64,000 nucleotides of DNA from Marinobacter alexandrii (GTDB lineage: Bacteria > Bacteroidota > Bacteroidia > Cytophagales > Cyclobacteriaceae), in NCBI GenBank assembly GCA_039984955.1, contig JBDWTN010000005.1:310001-374000 (forward strand). Reading direction: 5' to 3'. Below the pieces are notes generated by a model. It was not told the DNA's origin and ran no database searches. It worked only from the letters and a program-made list of their open reading frames with translations. This document shows, piece by piece, positions 9,305 to 18,544 of the stretch. Within the stretch, counting starts at the first letter, position 1, and every line of letters begins with the position of its first letter. The position numbers and the translations under genes were made by a program.

Positions 9305-10615
9305 ATGAAATTTATTTTTTCAATCACGTTAATCATCATTTCTTTCCAATCTCTTCCCGGGCAGAGTCTAGGCAGAAGAGCCTCTTGGGAAGCTAATATC
9401 GGATGGCCTAACGGCATAAACCCAGGGGCGATGATCAACAGCATACAAAAAGGTTCTGTATTTGAAAAGACAGGAGTAAAAGCTGGCGACCTAATCATAC
9501 AGGTAAATGACAGGAAAATTCTTAATCAGGAAGACTGGAGTCATGTAACGTACAGTATCAGAGCCCATGATAAAACGATCATACACCTTAAACGTGGAAA
9601 TGGTTGGATCAAAAAGGAAATAATCTTAAAACCACTTGAGCAGGAAAAACATGAAGGGATCAATACTTTTTATGAAAGTGTGGTCAGTGATTACGGAATA
9701 CGTCAGCGCACAATCATTACTACACCGAATTCCGACCGAAAGCTGCCAGCTATATTCCTCATTCAGGGACTAAGCTGTTCTACAATAGAACAGTACTCAG
9801 GTAGGTCCAATAACTGGGTTAAGCTAATCAACGATTTAGTAGAAAAATCTGGTATGGTAGTCATGCGTGTTGATAAACCCGGCGTTGGTGATAGTGAGGG
9901 CGATTGCGGGTGCACAGATTTCAAAACAGAACTGAGCGGATATGAAGCTGCCATTAAAAGCCTAAAGTCTAAAACATATGTAGACACAACACGAATTGTC
10001 GTCTATGGAAACAGCATGGGAAGCGCTTTAGCCCCCTATTTTGCAAATACCTTCAATCTGGCAGGATCTATCTCTGATGGCACTTTTTACAAAACCTGGT
10101 ACGAACATATGCTTGAGATCGAACGCAGAATTCTCGCTATTGAAGGAGACTCGGAAACGACGATTGTTGAGAAAATGAATAAATATTATATCCCTTTATA
10201 TCATGAAATGTTAATCAAGAAAAAAAGTTTTGAAGATATTCTGGATGAGCAGCCTGCTTTAAAAGAACACCATCGACAAGGACTTAATCACATGTACGGT
10301 CGATCAATGGAATACTATCATCAAGTTCAAGATTTCAATTTTGCACAGGAGTGGGAAGAAATCAAAGTGCCAGTTAGAATTAGATGGGGTACCAATGATT
10401 GGATTATGTCCGAGTTTGACAATGAAATGATCATGGATGTCTTGGAAAGAAAAGGGCACAAAGATCATGAATTATATAAGTATCCTAACTTAGACCATTG
10501 GTCTACGATACACCCATCCTATTCGGAGAGTTTCAATTTTAAGCCTGGAAAATGGGAAGATTATATCAGTCTACAAATCATAGATTGGGCTAAAGAAATA
10601 GTCGACAAAAAATGA
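9305..10615 (+). CDS. secreted PDZ domain / alpha-beta hydrolase protein
   Basis: The 436-residue protein has a signal peptide (to about LPGQS). A PDZ-like domain (about 25-115, GSVFEKTGVKAGDLIIQVND) is followed by an alpha/beta hydrolase domain with the oxyanion region FLIQGLSCST, nucleophile elbow YGNSMGS, acid region RWGTNDW and a late NLDHWS histidine. It probably acts in the periplasm or outside the cell on an ester or peptide; the substrate cannot be told. Single-gene unit followed by a hairpin with a T-run. Confidence 0.8.
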   Translation: MKFIFSITLIIISFQSLPGQSLGRRASWEANIGWPNGINPGAMINSIQKGSVFEKTGVKAGDLIIQVNDRKILNQEDWSHVTYSIRAHDKTIIHLKRGNGWIKKEIILKPLEQEKHEGINTFYESVVSDYGIRQRTIITTPNSDRKLPAIFLIQGLSCSTIEQYSGRSNNWVKLINDLVEKSGMVVMRVDKPGVGDSEGDCGCTDFKTELSGYEAAIKSLKSKTYVDTTRIVVYGNSMGSALAPYFANTFNLAGSISDGTFYKTWYEHMLEIERRILAIEGDSETTIVEKMNKYYIPLYHEMLIKKKSFEDILDEQPALKEHHRQGLNHMYGRSMEYYHQVQDFNFAQEWEEIKVPVRIRWGTNDWIMSEFDNEMIMDVLERKGHKDHELYKYPNLDHWSTIHPSYSESFNFKPGKWEDYISLQIIDWAKEIVDKK

Positions 10616-10625
10616 TGAAAATTGA

Positions 10626-10666
10626 GTTGCTTCCTTTCTTTTATAGGAAGAGAAGTAGCTTTTTTT
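10626..10666 (+). terminator. bidirectional terminator between hydrolase and chemoreceptor
   Basis: Arms 10626-10637 and 10648-10659 pair with G-T wobbles and one mismatch, and seven T follow (10660-10666). It sits between convergent genes ending at 10615 and 10672. Confidence 0.6.
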
Positions 10667-10671
10667 CTGTT

Positions 10672-12846
10672 CTAGCTTAGCTTAAATTTTTCTAAATTTT
10701 CTTTGAGCTTAGCAGCAATACTTGTTAGCTGTTTCGATTTTTCTTGATAATTATCCATACCACTAGCTAATTCCACAGCAGAACTAGCTACCTCCTCTGT
10801 GCCTGCAGCAGTCTCTTCAGCCACGACTACAATATTTTCAGTGATACCCACCACGTTATGGATATCCTCTAATTGCCCTTTGGTAACACTAGCTATTTCT
10901 TCTGACAATTGAAGTGTTTTTTGCGTTGAATCAGTTATGTCTTTAAATAAACCAGATGCTTCTTTTGAAATATCCGCTCCTGATTTCACACTTGTACTCA
11001 TTTGATCAATAGTCTTAGCAGCCTCTTCAGTATCGTTTTGTACATCTGATACTAGTTGCTCAATTTTGATTGCAGACTTTCTAGAATCTTCTGCTAGTTT
11101 TCTTATCTCCTCAGCGACTACCGCAAAGCCTCTTCCCGCATCTCCAGCCTGAGCAGCCTCAATAGCAGCGTTCAATGCTAGGAGGTTTGTTTGCGAAGCA
11201 ATTTCTGTGATTACATTCAATACTTGACTAATCTCACTCGATCGTCCTTTCAGAATCTCAATAGAATCGTTCGTTTTGTTAGAGCATTGAAAAATTGTAT
11301 CAATGCTTCCAACTATTTCTTCCAACATCTTTTTACCCTTAACACTATTATCAAAACCGAGAGCAGCCGCATCATTAATTGAAATAGCTCTTTCTTTCAT
11401 GTTATCTGATGAGTTGAGTATACGTTCAATCAGTTGAGATGCTTCATCCACCTTACTTACCTGAGTCTGAGTACCGCTACTCATCTCACCTGTGGCTGAA
11501 GCTATTTCAGAAGTACTTCTACTCATCTCCTCACCTGAAACCAGCATTTCATTGGCAGATTCCTCTACTACATCAGTTGTAGACTTTATACCTGTCAAGA
11601 GTTCATTAAGTTGATGTATCGCCTTATTCAAATCTCCTGTAAGTAGTCTAACATCTCCTTTACTCTCTTCCGCATACCGAACTGTCAAGTCTCCATCAGC
11701 AAGCTTATTTACCATTGAATTAATGTTCAGAATTGGTTTTGAAATTGAGTCAAGCAAATAGTTGATAGATTCACCTAACTCCTTCCAGATTCCTTCTTTC
11801 CTTGATGTATTAATTCTTGAATCCAATTTACCAAGATCTCCAGCCTCATAAAGCACTTTTTGAGTTTCCTCCAATACAGTTAAGAGGTTGGTTCTCATAT
11901 GGACAAGACTAGTACCTAAAACATTTTCCTCATCAAAATGATCATACACTCCTGCCAGATTACCCTTTTGAATTTCCTTCGCAAAACCTATGTAGCGAGA
12001 AGTTGAATCAATTAAGTGATTCAAAGCAAATATCATTTCCCCCAACTCATCTTCCCTTTTTTCTTCAATAGGCTTCACTACTCTGCCAATAGATAATGAA
12101 TTCAATCGTTCCTTGACGGTATCCAAGACAGAAACTACTCGATTGCTAAAATGCCATCCGATGTAAAGACCTAAAATCAAAAGGCCCAGTGAAATCATTA
12201 CTATTTTAAGTCCAATACTGGATAGTTGATCATCCAATTGTTTTCTTTTTAATATGACAGCCTCATCAATGGAATCAGTGTATATACCTGATGAAATCAC
12301 CCAATTCATAGGCTTAAACAACTTGGAGTAAGACAGCTTGGAATAGACTTTATCCTCATCAGGCTTGACCATATAATAATCTACAAAAGCATCACTATTA
12401 GCCAATGATTGTTCCACGCGCTCTTGGTAAAGGTTTTTGCCTTCTTTTCCTTCAACCACATTATACTTTTCATCACTCATCACTTTCCCTTTGTTCTGAG
12501 GTTTTGCAGCATGCATAATCATGGTCGGATAAGGAAGTTGCGTATCAGTAATCCAGAAATAACCTTCTTTTCCATCAAATCGAATAGTGGACAATACATC
12601 CAAGGCTTCATCTATTGCTTCCGGATTTGTAATTGAATTAGCATGAGCCCTTTCAATTATTCCGTAAGCCAAATCCACTACATTTTGCAAGCGAGATTCT
12701 GCTTTGCTAACCTCCTCTTGTCTAAAACTTTCAATGTCGGCATCACTCTTCGTCTGAATACTGTAAATAGCTATCGAACTAATGACAAGCGTTGTTATCA
12801 ATAGTATTCCGCCAATAAAAATTGCTATTCTAAGTCTTAAGTTCAT
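10672..12846 (-). CDS. methyl-accepting chemotaxis protein with Cache sensor
   Basis: The 724-residue receptor has TM1 (about 7-28), an extracytoplasmic single-Cache domain ([20 protein letters not shown]), TM2 (about 212-232), a HAMP region and a second HAMP-like segment ending [13 protein letters not shown]. It ends in a signalling domain with the conserved hairpin tip ([20 protein letters not shown], near 545-570). Such receptors feed CheA/CheW; none is in this window, nor any flagellar gene. In a gliding Bacteroidota it may steer gliding or another Che-like output. The Cache type usually senses small organic acids. Stand-alone gene. Confidence 0.93.
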   Translation of the reverse strand: MNLRLRIAIFIGGILLITTLVISSIAIYSIQTKSDADIESFRQEEVSKAESRLQNVVDLAYGIIERAHANSITNPEAIDEALDVLSTIRFDGKEGYFWITDTQLPYPTMIMHAAKPQNKGKVMSDEKYNVVEGKEGKNLYQERVEQSLANSDAFVDYYMVKPDEDKVYSKLSYSKLFKPMNWVISSGIYTDSIDEAVILKRKQLDDQLSSIGLKIVMISLGLLILGLYIGWHFSNRVVSVLDTVKERLNSLSIGRVVKPIEEKREDELGEMIFALNHLIDSTSRYIGFAKEIQKGNLAGVYDHFDEENVLGTSLVHMRTNLLTVLEETQKVLYEAGDLGKLDSRINTSRKEGIWKELGESINYLLDSISKPILNINSMVNKLADGDLTVRYAEESKGDVRLLTGDLNKAIHQLNELLTGIKSTTDVVEESANEMLVSGEEMSRSTSEIASATGEMSSGTQTQVSKVDEASQLIERILNSSDNMKERAISINDAAALGFDNSVKGKKMLEEIVGSIDTIFQCSNKTNDSIEILKGRSSEISQVLNVITEIASQTNLLALNAAIEAAQAGDAGRGFAVVAEEIRKLAEDSRKSAIKIEQLVSDVQNDTEEAAKTIDQMSTSVKSGADISKEASGLFKDITDSTQKTLQLSEEIASVTKGQLEDIHNVVGITENIVVVAEETAAGTEEVASSAVELASGMDNYQEKSKQLTSIAAKLKENLEKFKLS

Positions 12847-13007
12847 CTATTTGAATTTCGTCACTTCGACGACATTAGTCATGATTTTTGTCTCAATATA
12901 ATAGATAAATAAAAAATTCAGTCCGTGATATATTCCGAAGGGCCTATTTTATAGACTAACACCCCAATATCATAGACGTCAGCAAAAGGCTATGTGAATC
13001 AAAATGC

Positions 13008-13015
13008 TATTTTTG
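13008..13015 (+). promoter_or_regulatory. -7 box for the porin gene
   Basis: TATTTTTG matches TAnnTTTG and lies 44 nt before the ATG at 13060. Its position inside the longer possible reading frame (from 12994) argues for the later start. Confidence 0.45.
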
Positions 13016-13059
13016 CCAACATTGCTCTCGGAAAACAAGCCCAAATCACTAAAGATTAT

Positions 13060-14358
13060 ATGTCTTATTCAATATCGAAGCTTATAACAAAAAAGCTAAC
13101 CCCCGTTTTTTTGTTTCAAGTTTTTGTCTTTACTGCCAATTCACAAGATAAATTCAATCTGAGCTTAGAGTTCAGACCAAGATCTGAATACCGTGACGGA
13201 TACAGGACGTTAAGTGAGCCTGATGAAAAGGGTGTGTTCCTCACTACTCAGAGAACAAGGTTGAATGCTTCCTACATCGATAAAAATAAAATTGAATCGT
13301 TTATTTCTTTTCAAGACATTCGAACGTGGGGACAGTTTGATTTGAATACCACATCTTCAACAATCAATCTCTATCAAGCTTGGGTCAAATTCAGTATCGT
13401 AGATAAATTAAGTCTTAAAATAGGTCGCCAGGAATTTGAATATGATGATCTGAAAATTCTAAGCAATAGCACATGGAGATTGCAAGCCCGTTCTCATGAC
13501 GCAGCTCTTTTGGAGTGGCAAAGCTCTGACTCCACATTCAAGGTGCACTTAGCCGGTGGTGTCAATAATGAGGAACAAGTATTGTTTCAAGATGTATACG
13601 ATGTAGGTAATTACTACAAAAACATGGGCATGATATGGCTCAATAAGAAACTAGCTACCACCGAAATTTCTGTTCTTTTCCTTGATTTAGGTCAGCAGCT
13701 AGCAGATACTTCAATCAATCACTTCAGAACTATTGGTCTATATGGTGTGCAAGAGATAGGCAATATGAAGCTTACGGGAAGCTTTTATTTACAAAGAGGA
13801 AGAAATCAAGGGGACCAAAAGGTCACATCCAGTATGGCTGCATTACAGTTGAAGATTCCTGTTAATGCAAAAATTAGTGTCACACCAGGGTTTGACTTGC
13901 TTTCGGGCACGAGCGCAGAAAACTTGCAAGACCCAACATACAATGAAACAAATACCTTTATCCCACTGTATGCCAGAAGGCACAGGTATTTTGGAATACA
14001 AGACATGTTTTATGCTGGAGGCTTTAATGTACCTGGCGGGTTAGCTGACTACTTTGCCAAGTTTTCATATAAAGTATCTAATAAGTGGAATACTGCTGTG
14101 CACGTTCATTCTTTTTCTACTCAAGAAAGCCTTTTTGATGTGGAAAACAACGTTATCACAGACAATAAACATCTTGGGTACGAGATAGATACATTCATTA
14201 ATTATCAACCCTACAAAAGTCTAAAATTGGGGTTTGGCTACAGCCATTTCCTAGCTACGGAAAGCATGCGCATACTCAAGCAACGAGGTGATGAAAACGA
14301 AATCGCCCATTTTGCCTATTTACAACTTTCTTATTCGCCAACACTATTTAGTAAGTAG
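13060..14358 (+). CDS. alginate-export-like outer-membrane porin
   Basis: The protein (432 residues) has a signal peptide ending near TANSQ, then FNLSLEFRPRSEYRDGY and repeated amphipathic beta strands (YLQRGRN, LKIGRQEFEYDDLKIL). A terminal strand ends LSYSPTLFSK. The RxxxEYRDGY start and the KIGRQEF(x)YDD block recall the Alginate_exp family of Bacteroidota and Proteobacteria, which forms general or sugar-specific pores. I chose ATG at 13060 because it begins the signal peptide and a -7 box lies between it and the earlier start at 12994. Confidence 0.65.
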   Translation: MSYSISKLITKKLTPVFLFQVFVFTANSQDKFNLSLEFRPRSEYRDGYRTLSEPDEKGVFLTTQRTRLNASYIDKNKIESFISFQDIRTWGQFDLNTTSSTINLYQAWVKFSIVDKLSLKIGRQEFEYDDLKILSNSTWRLQARSHDAALLEWQSSDSTFKVHLAGGVNNEEQVLFQDVYDVGNYYKNMGMIWLNKKLATTEISVLFLDLGQQLADTSINHFRTIGLYGVQEIGNMKLTGSFYLQRGRNQGDQKVTSSMAALQLKIPVNAKISVTPGFDLLSGTSAENLQDPTYNETNTFIPLYARRHRYFGIQDMFYAGGFNVPGGLADYFAKFSYKVSNKWNTAVHVHSFSTQESLFDVENNVITDNKHLGYEIDTFINYQPYKSLKLGFGYSHFLATESMRILKQRGDENEIAHFAYLQLSYSPTLFSK

Positions 14359-14569
14359 CTGGTTTTGACTACTCTTGAAGAGTTTAACTTTAAATTTCAT
14401 TAGCATTGCTAAACATTGACAGCCAACAATCAAGCTGATTATACCGCAAGACTATAAATAGCAGCCTCCCCTCCTGCTATAGGATATAGTATAGAACAGC
14501 TAAAAATTTTAACAAAAACAAGGACCATTAAACAAATGACTTTAAGGGTCTTTCCTAAAAAATTCTAAA

Positions 14570-15397
14570 ATGAAAATATTTACAATACATAAGAAGTATA
14601 CCTTCTTATCAATTCTATTATTAATAACGACTAATATTTTGTGCCAAGTCCCAAAGAAATCAGAGTCAATTTCAATTAATGGAAAAAGTCTATACTATGA
14701 AGTATATGGACAAGGTTCACCTCTAGTGTTTCTTCACGGATATAGTTTATCCTCTACTTCATGGAAGCCATATGTCTCCGATTTTGAAAAGGAATACGAA
14801 GTATACCTTATTGATTTAACAGGTCACGGAAACTCAGATCCTTTCAAAGAGGATCTATCCATACAAAGTGTTGCTAACGATCTTAATTCCTTAATCCAAT
14901 ACTTAGAATTGCAAAAAATTAAAGCTATCGGATTCAGTTTTGGTGGTGATGTCCTTTATCAACTTGCATTGAATAACGCAAACCTGATAGAATCAATGAT
15001 CACGATTGGTGCTGTCGGAACATGGGACATCAATAACTTCTCACAATATCAGGAACAATTCACTTTTGAAAATCGAGATAATTTCCCGTGGTTAAAAACC
15101 TCACATAAAAGTGATACTCACATCAAGGGAATCATGGATCAATTCAAGAATTACACGATCTTTTTAAGTGATGAAGAACTCAGAAACATCCAATCGGAGG
15201 TTCTCATTATGATGGGAGATGATGATGAAGGAATGGATTTTGATGAAGTTGCTAGAGTGAAAAAACATCTTCCTAAATCAGATTTTTGGATTCTCCCGAA
15301 TGTCTCTCATGGAGCACATGAAGGTGAGAATAAAGGAGAGTTTGTTTTAAAGGCTAAATCGTTTCTTTCCAAGAATACACCTGCAGGCAAAGAATAG
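14570..15397 (+). CDS. secreted alpha/beta hydrolase
   Basis: The 275-residue protein has a signal peptide (to about NILCQ) and a compact alpha/beta hydrolase fold with oxyanion region FLHGYS, IDLTGHGNSDP, nucleophile elbow GFSFGG, acid in MMGDDDE and a terminal NVSHGAH histidine. It is the right length for the lipase/esterase family of the superfamily. Spacers of about 211 nt on both sides hold no gene and no strong promoter that I can see. Confidence 0.82.
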   Translation: MKIFTIHKKYTFLSILLLITTNILCQVPKKSESISINGKSLYYEVYGQGSPLVFLHGYSLSSTSWKPYVSDFEKEYEVYLIDLTGHGNSDPFKEDLSIQSVANDLNSLIQYLELQKIKAIGFSFGGDVLYQLALNNANLIESMITIGAVGTWDINNFSQYQEQFTFENRDNFPWLKTSHKSDTHIKGIMDQFKNYTIFLSDEELRNIQSEVLIMMGDDDEGMDFDEVARVKKHLPKSDFWILPNVSHGAHEGENKGEFVLKAKSFLSKNTPAGKE

Positions 15398-15609
15398 ATT
15401 CAATACTTCATTTTGTTATACACTATGATTCATTCTACGCTTGTTTTAGTCAATTCCACGAAAACGACACAATCATATTAAATAAGTAACGTATGTGCTG
15501 ATTTTAACCTAAAAGAGTATTCATATCTAGATTTGATAAGTTTTAATCTTTCTTGTAAGATTCTTTTGAGTTCTCACATTTTCTAAACACCAGAATTTAG
15601 TAGATCAAA

Positions 15610-16830
15610 ATGAAAAGCAACTTAGATAAAACACCAATTCTATTCCTCTCATTGATATTGATTTTTGCTTCATCAAGCAAAGCTCAAAGTGTCATAAAGA
15701 AGATTGATGATACGGACATTGCAATAGAAGCATTGGATAAAAAAATTCAATCACTTCAAAAAGAGGCTAATGTTCATGGATTAACAATATCAATTATTAC
15801 AAGGGATGAAATTCTTTTCCAGAAGGCCTACGGAGCACGAAACATAAAAGAGGATATTCCTTTGAAAATCTCAGACAATTTTTATGGTGCTTCACTTAGC
15901 AAACCTTTGTTTGCCTATATCGTGATGAATCTAGCAGAAGAAAGAATTATAGATCTTGATAAACCGCTTGTTGAGTATCTAGATAAACCTCTAAGTGAAT
16001 ACAAATTTCAAGAAAGTTATGAAGGCTACCAAGATTTAGCTAATGATTCACGAAGAACACTTATTACAGCACGTATGTGTTTATCACATTCTTCTGGTCT
16101 CCCGAACTGGAGGTATATAGGCAAGTATGGGATAAACATGGAAAAAGAATTGGAAATAGAATTTAGCCCAGGCTCATACTATAGCTATTCAGGAGAAGGC
16201 ATCCAACTCCTTCAGTTTGTAATAGAACAGGTCTCCGGTAAACCTTTAGAGGAACTAGCCAAAAAATATGTTTTTGAGCCTTTTGGAATGAATATGTCAA
16301 GTTTTGTGTGGCAAGAAAAATTTGAAGGCAATTACGCAGTAGGCCATTTTAAGAAGAAAAAAGTTCTTGGAAGAAAGAAAAGGAATCGTGAATACGCAGC
16401 GGGTAGTATGGAAACTACACCACAGGATTATGCTAGGTTCATTCAGGCTATGCTTAATAATGGAAACTTAAGTAAGGAGTCATTTGAAGAAATGACATCC
16501 TCACAAATTGAAATAACCTCAACTCAGCAGTTTGGAACTAATAGATTTAAAAACACAGAAGCTAATAAAGATATTGAACTGAGCTATGGGTTAGGCTGGG
16601 GTATCTATACAACTCCATACGGGAAGGCAGTATTCAAAGAGGGTCATATCAGCGGTTGGGAACATTATACTGCATTCTATCCTGAAAACAACATCGCAAT
16701 TATTTTAATGACCAACAGCTCAAACGGTGAGAGTGTGTTTAAGGAGATACTCGAAATAGCGATTGGTGATTCTTGGCTTCCGTGGTATTGGCAGAACTAT
16801 TTTCCATACAATCATGAAAAAAGTCAATAG
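15610..16830 (+). CDS. serine hydrolase, class C beta-lactamase-like
   Basis: The 406-residue exported protein (signal peptide to about SSKAQ) has the SxxK motif (SLSK, 95-98), the YSYSGEG motif replacing YxN, and a late KEGHISGW block in place of KTG. This is the pattern of the beta-lactamase/esterase EstB/PBP4* family acting on peptides or esters in the periplasm. A role in beta-lactam resistance is not implied by sequence alone. It lies just before the cassette-like block at 16.9 kb and has no coupled neighbour. Confidence 0.85.
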   Translation: MKSNLDKTPILFLSLILIFASSSKAQSVIKKIDDTDIAIEALDKKIQSLQKEANVHGLTISIITRDEILFQKAYGARNIKEDIPLKISDNFYGASLSKPLFAYIVMNLAEERIIDLDKPLVEYLDKPLSEYKFQESYEGYQDLANDSRRTLITARMCLSHSSGLPNWRYIGKYGINMEKELEIEFSPGSYYSYSGEGIQLLQFVIEQVSGKPLEELAKKYVFEPFGMNMSSFVWQEKFEGNYAVGHFKKKKVLGRKKRNREYAAGSMETTPQDYARFIQAMLNNGNLSKESFEEMTSSQIEITSTQQFGTNRFKNTEANKDIELSYGLGWGIYTTPYGKAVFKEGHISGWEHYTAFYPENNIAIILMTNSSNGESVFKEILEIAIGDSWLPWYWQNYFPYNHEKSQ

Positions 16831-16916
16831 ACTTTAGCTTGAACTCCAACTCGAGAGCTATAGAGGTTTGAACGAAATCAAAAACCTACTAGATTAGTGA
16901 TCTATATATAAAAAGG

Positions 16917-16937
16917 ATATGTGACATTGTCACATAT
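16917..16937. repeat. perfect 9-bp palindrome ATATGTGAC-ATT-GTCACATAT
   Basis: Arms 16917-16925 and 16929-16937 pair exactly around ATT. It lies 6 nt before the GTT core that starts the first cassette-like unit, so it may be an insertion-site feature or an operator. Confidence 0.6.
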
Positions 16938-16961
16938 TCGGATGTTGTGGAGCATTGCGCT

Positions 16962-17162
16962 ATGAAAAAAGAGATTACAGTTTGCAGCGAGTGTAACAGT
17001 GAATACTACACTGATTCATCAAAAATGGTAAAACTCTGTCCGAACTGTTCCCACTTCCTCTACAGTTATGAGAATTGTGAACATCAATTTCAGAATGATC
17101 GGTGTAGCAAATGCCACTGGGACGGATCCGTGACAGAATACATTAAATCGTTGATAAACTAA
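16962..17162 (+). CDS. small zinc-ribbon protein (cassette unit 1)
   Basis: The 66-residue protein has three zinc-ligand pairs: CSEC, CPNC, and a C-terminal block CEHQF...RCSKCHWDGS. It probably folds around one or two zinc ions; the target is unknown. ATG at 16962 is chosen because the earlier GTG (16947) falls inside the cassette core. The ATG is only 9 nt after the core, as is usual for first genes of integron cassettes. The stop overlaps the start of the next gene (TAATG at 17160-17164). Confidence 0.6.
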   Translation: MKKEITVCSECNSEYYTDSSKMVKLCPNCSHFLYSYENCEHQFQNDRCSKCHWDGSVTEYIKSLIN

Positions 17163-17491
17163 TGAAAGAATCAAGTAGAACTGCTCCGTATGTTTGCTTC
17201 TCCTGCAGGAAACAATTCGAGCGGAATTGGGATTTCAACACTAACTTCAAAAAGTGTCCAGAATGTGGTGAAACGACAGTAAGATATGACCATAAATTCA
17301 GGGTTCCGAAACGGACAGATGATGCTCAATGGAAGAAAGTAGAATTTCTAAGAGATCATGGATTCTATTTTCAGAGAGTTTACGACCAAGGTGATGAAGG
17401 AGGTTTACAATATGCTAACTACCCCAAAGATCTTAATGAGGCAAGAGATTTTGTTGTGAAGTATCAAGAATTTGCAATAACAATTGAATAA
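17162..17491 (+). CDS. zinc-ribbon protein with C-terminal alpha/beta tail (cassette unit 1)
   Basis: The 109-residue protein has two CxxC knuckles (CFSC and CPEC, about residues 13-38) followed by a segment containing KKVEFLRDHGFYFQRVYD and a final helix. The zinc ribbon resembles those of nucleic-acid-associated proteins, but no function can be assigned. It overlaps the upstream zinc-ribbon gene by one base, so the two are translated together. Its stop lies 2 nt before the GCTCCACAAC end core of the unit. Confidence 0.6.
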   Translation: MKESSRTAPYVCFSCRKQFERNWDFNTNFKKCPECGETTVRYDHKFRVPKRTDDAQWKKVEFLRDHGFYFQRVYDQGDEGGLQYANYPKDLNEARDFVVKYQEFAITIE

Positions 17492-17766
17492 ACGCTCCAC
17501 AACAAATGTTGATGTTGCGCAACCCAATTTTGTTGATAAAGCACATAAATCCATACATCGTAACATTGAATAAAGCATGTAGGAGAAGGTTCTGTCAGAT
17601 GGGTTTTGCCATTTACACGAGTATATTGGGTTGTGCAACAAGCACAAACTATATAGCATATGCCTCTACTGAGCTGCTTGAAACTGATCTGCAAATCCGC
17701 TAGATTGTAGATATTAATTAAGTTCAGAGGCACGTGCCATATCTGGTTGTGAGCCATACCTGCTAC
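17492..17766 (+). repeat. spacer 1: composite attC-like element
   Basis: No credible gene. It opens with the unit-1 end core GCTCCACAAC (17494-17503). An inverted pair GTTGCGCAACCCAA (17514-17527) / TTGGGTTGTGCAAC (17626-17639) has one mismatch. Then TGCCTCT (17661-17667) pairs with AGAGGCA (17726-17732). The 3' end from TTAATTAAG to CCATATCTG (17715-17745) matches the ends of the spacers at 18.3 and 20.3 kb. It closes with GTTGTGAGCC (17746-17755). The first half may be a cassette remnant. Confidence 0.55.
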
Positions 17767-18291
17767 ATGGAGAAAATCAAGATAATTTCAAGAGAACCGT
17801 TTAACAGAACTGACAAACTAATTCTTGTGATACATCTTCTGGTTGTGCTAACCATGTGGATTTCGCACGAACAACGCTTTCTCCAGACCGACACTTTAAG
17901 AGATTTTATTGATGTCTACTTTTTTATACTACCTCTCCTACTTATCGGACTATTCTTTAAGAACCTAAGGAACTTCAACTTCTTCATTATCTGGCTAACC
18001 ATTGGGTTGATTCAACTGCTAACATATCCAGAGTTACATGACCTAACTGGGTTTCAATTTTACAGAGGTTCAGCATTTGATGGTTTGAGATCCCTACTAC
18101 CAACGCTGTTGGTATTTCAACTTCTTCGAATAGTTTTTATTCGAACTCATAACCAAGAACTGATAATCTCAATTAGACTGTTCCGTATGACAATGTGGGA
18201 GGAAGAAGAAAATCGCAACATGACATGGTTAGAAGTGGGATTTAGCTTAACTATAGCTTTAACTGCCGTATTTTCTAACGTATACGAGTAA
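17767..18291 (+). CDS. multi-pass membrane protein of unknown function (cassette unit 2)
   Basis: The protein (174 residues) starts MEKIKIISREPFNRTDK. It has about four transmembrane segments (roughly 18-36, 50-66, 72-90 and 108-128), then a charged stretch with WEEEENRNMTWLEVG and a last hydrophobic segment. No recognised domain. ATG at 17767 is preferred because the longer frame (GTG 17734) runs through the repeated spacer end and the GTT core. Sole gene of its unit; the following spacer shows no exact complement of the unit start. Confidence 0.55.
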   Translation: MEKIKIISREPFNRTDKLILVIHLLVVLTMWISHEQRFLQTDTLRDFIDVYFFILPLLLIGLFFKNLRNFNFFIIWLTIGLIQLLTYPELHDLTGFQFYRGSAFDGLRSLLPTLLVFQLLRIVFIRTHNQELIISIRLFRMTMWEEEENRNMTWLEVGFSLTIALTAVFSNVYE

Positions 18292-18297
18292 ACATGC

Positions 18298-18523
18298 GAT
18301 ATAGCGCATGGCCTTACTTAGCCATCTGCACAGTGCCTGCAAAACACCCCACTTATCTGCCGCCAAGAAACTGAAGTGCTTTCTACAATCTTCAGCTCGT
18401 GGGAGTCCCGATAGCTATCGGGATTATCTGTATGGCGCAGTGCGTATCTGATACTTTGAATGCACCGGCAGATAAGCTACTTTTATCGTAATTAATTAAG
18501 CTCGGAGGCCACAGCGCCATATC
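18298..18523 (+). repeat. 226-bp structured repeat, copy 1 (spacer 2)
   Basis: Nested inverted repeats: outer GATATAGCGC...GGCC (18298-18313) with GGCCACAGCGCCATATC (18507-18523), middle CTTATCTGCCG (18352-18362) with CGGCAGATAAG (18466-18476, perfect), and centre the 18-bp palindrome TCCCGATAGCTATCGGGA (18406-18423). The whole could fold into one long hairpin. It ends 6 nt before core GTTGGAGAGC. A diverged copy of equal length lies at 20310-20535. Confidence 0.75.
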
Positions 18524-18544
18524 TGGGGCGTTGGAGAGCATGCC

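Noticed and set aside
15610-16830. Antibiotic-resistance beta-lactamase
   Set aside because: The motifs fit the broad serine hydrolase/PBP-like family; the KTG-like position is changed and nothing points to beta-lactam substrate.
16920-16934. CRP/FNR-like site TGTGA-N5-TCACA
   Set aside because: The spacing is 5 nt, not the 6 nt of a CRP site, and no regulated gene with a promoter follows; kept only as a palindrome.
17506-17703. 65-codon plus-strand ORF in spacer 1
   Set aside because: It runs through the inverted repeats and repeat-family end and has no coding character.
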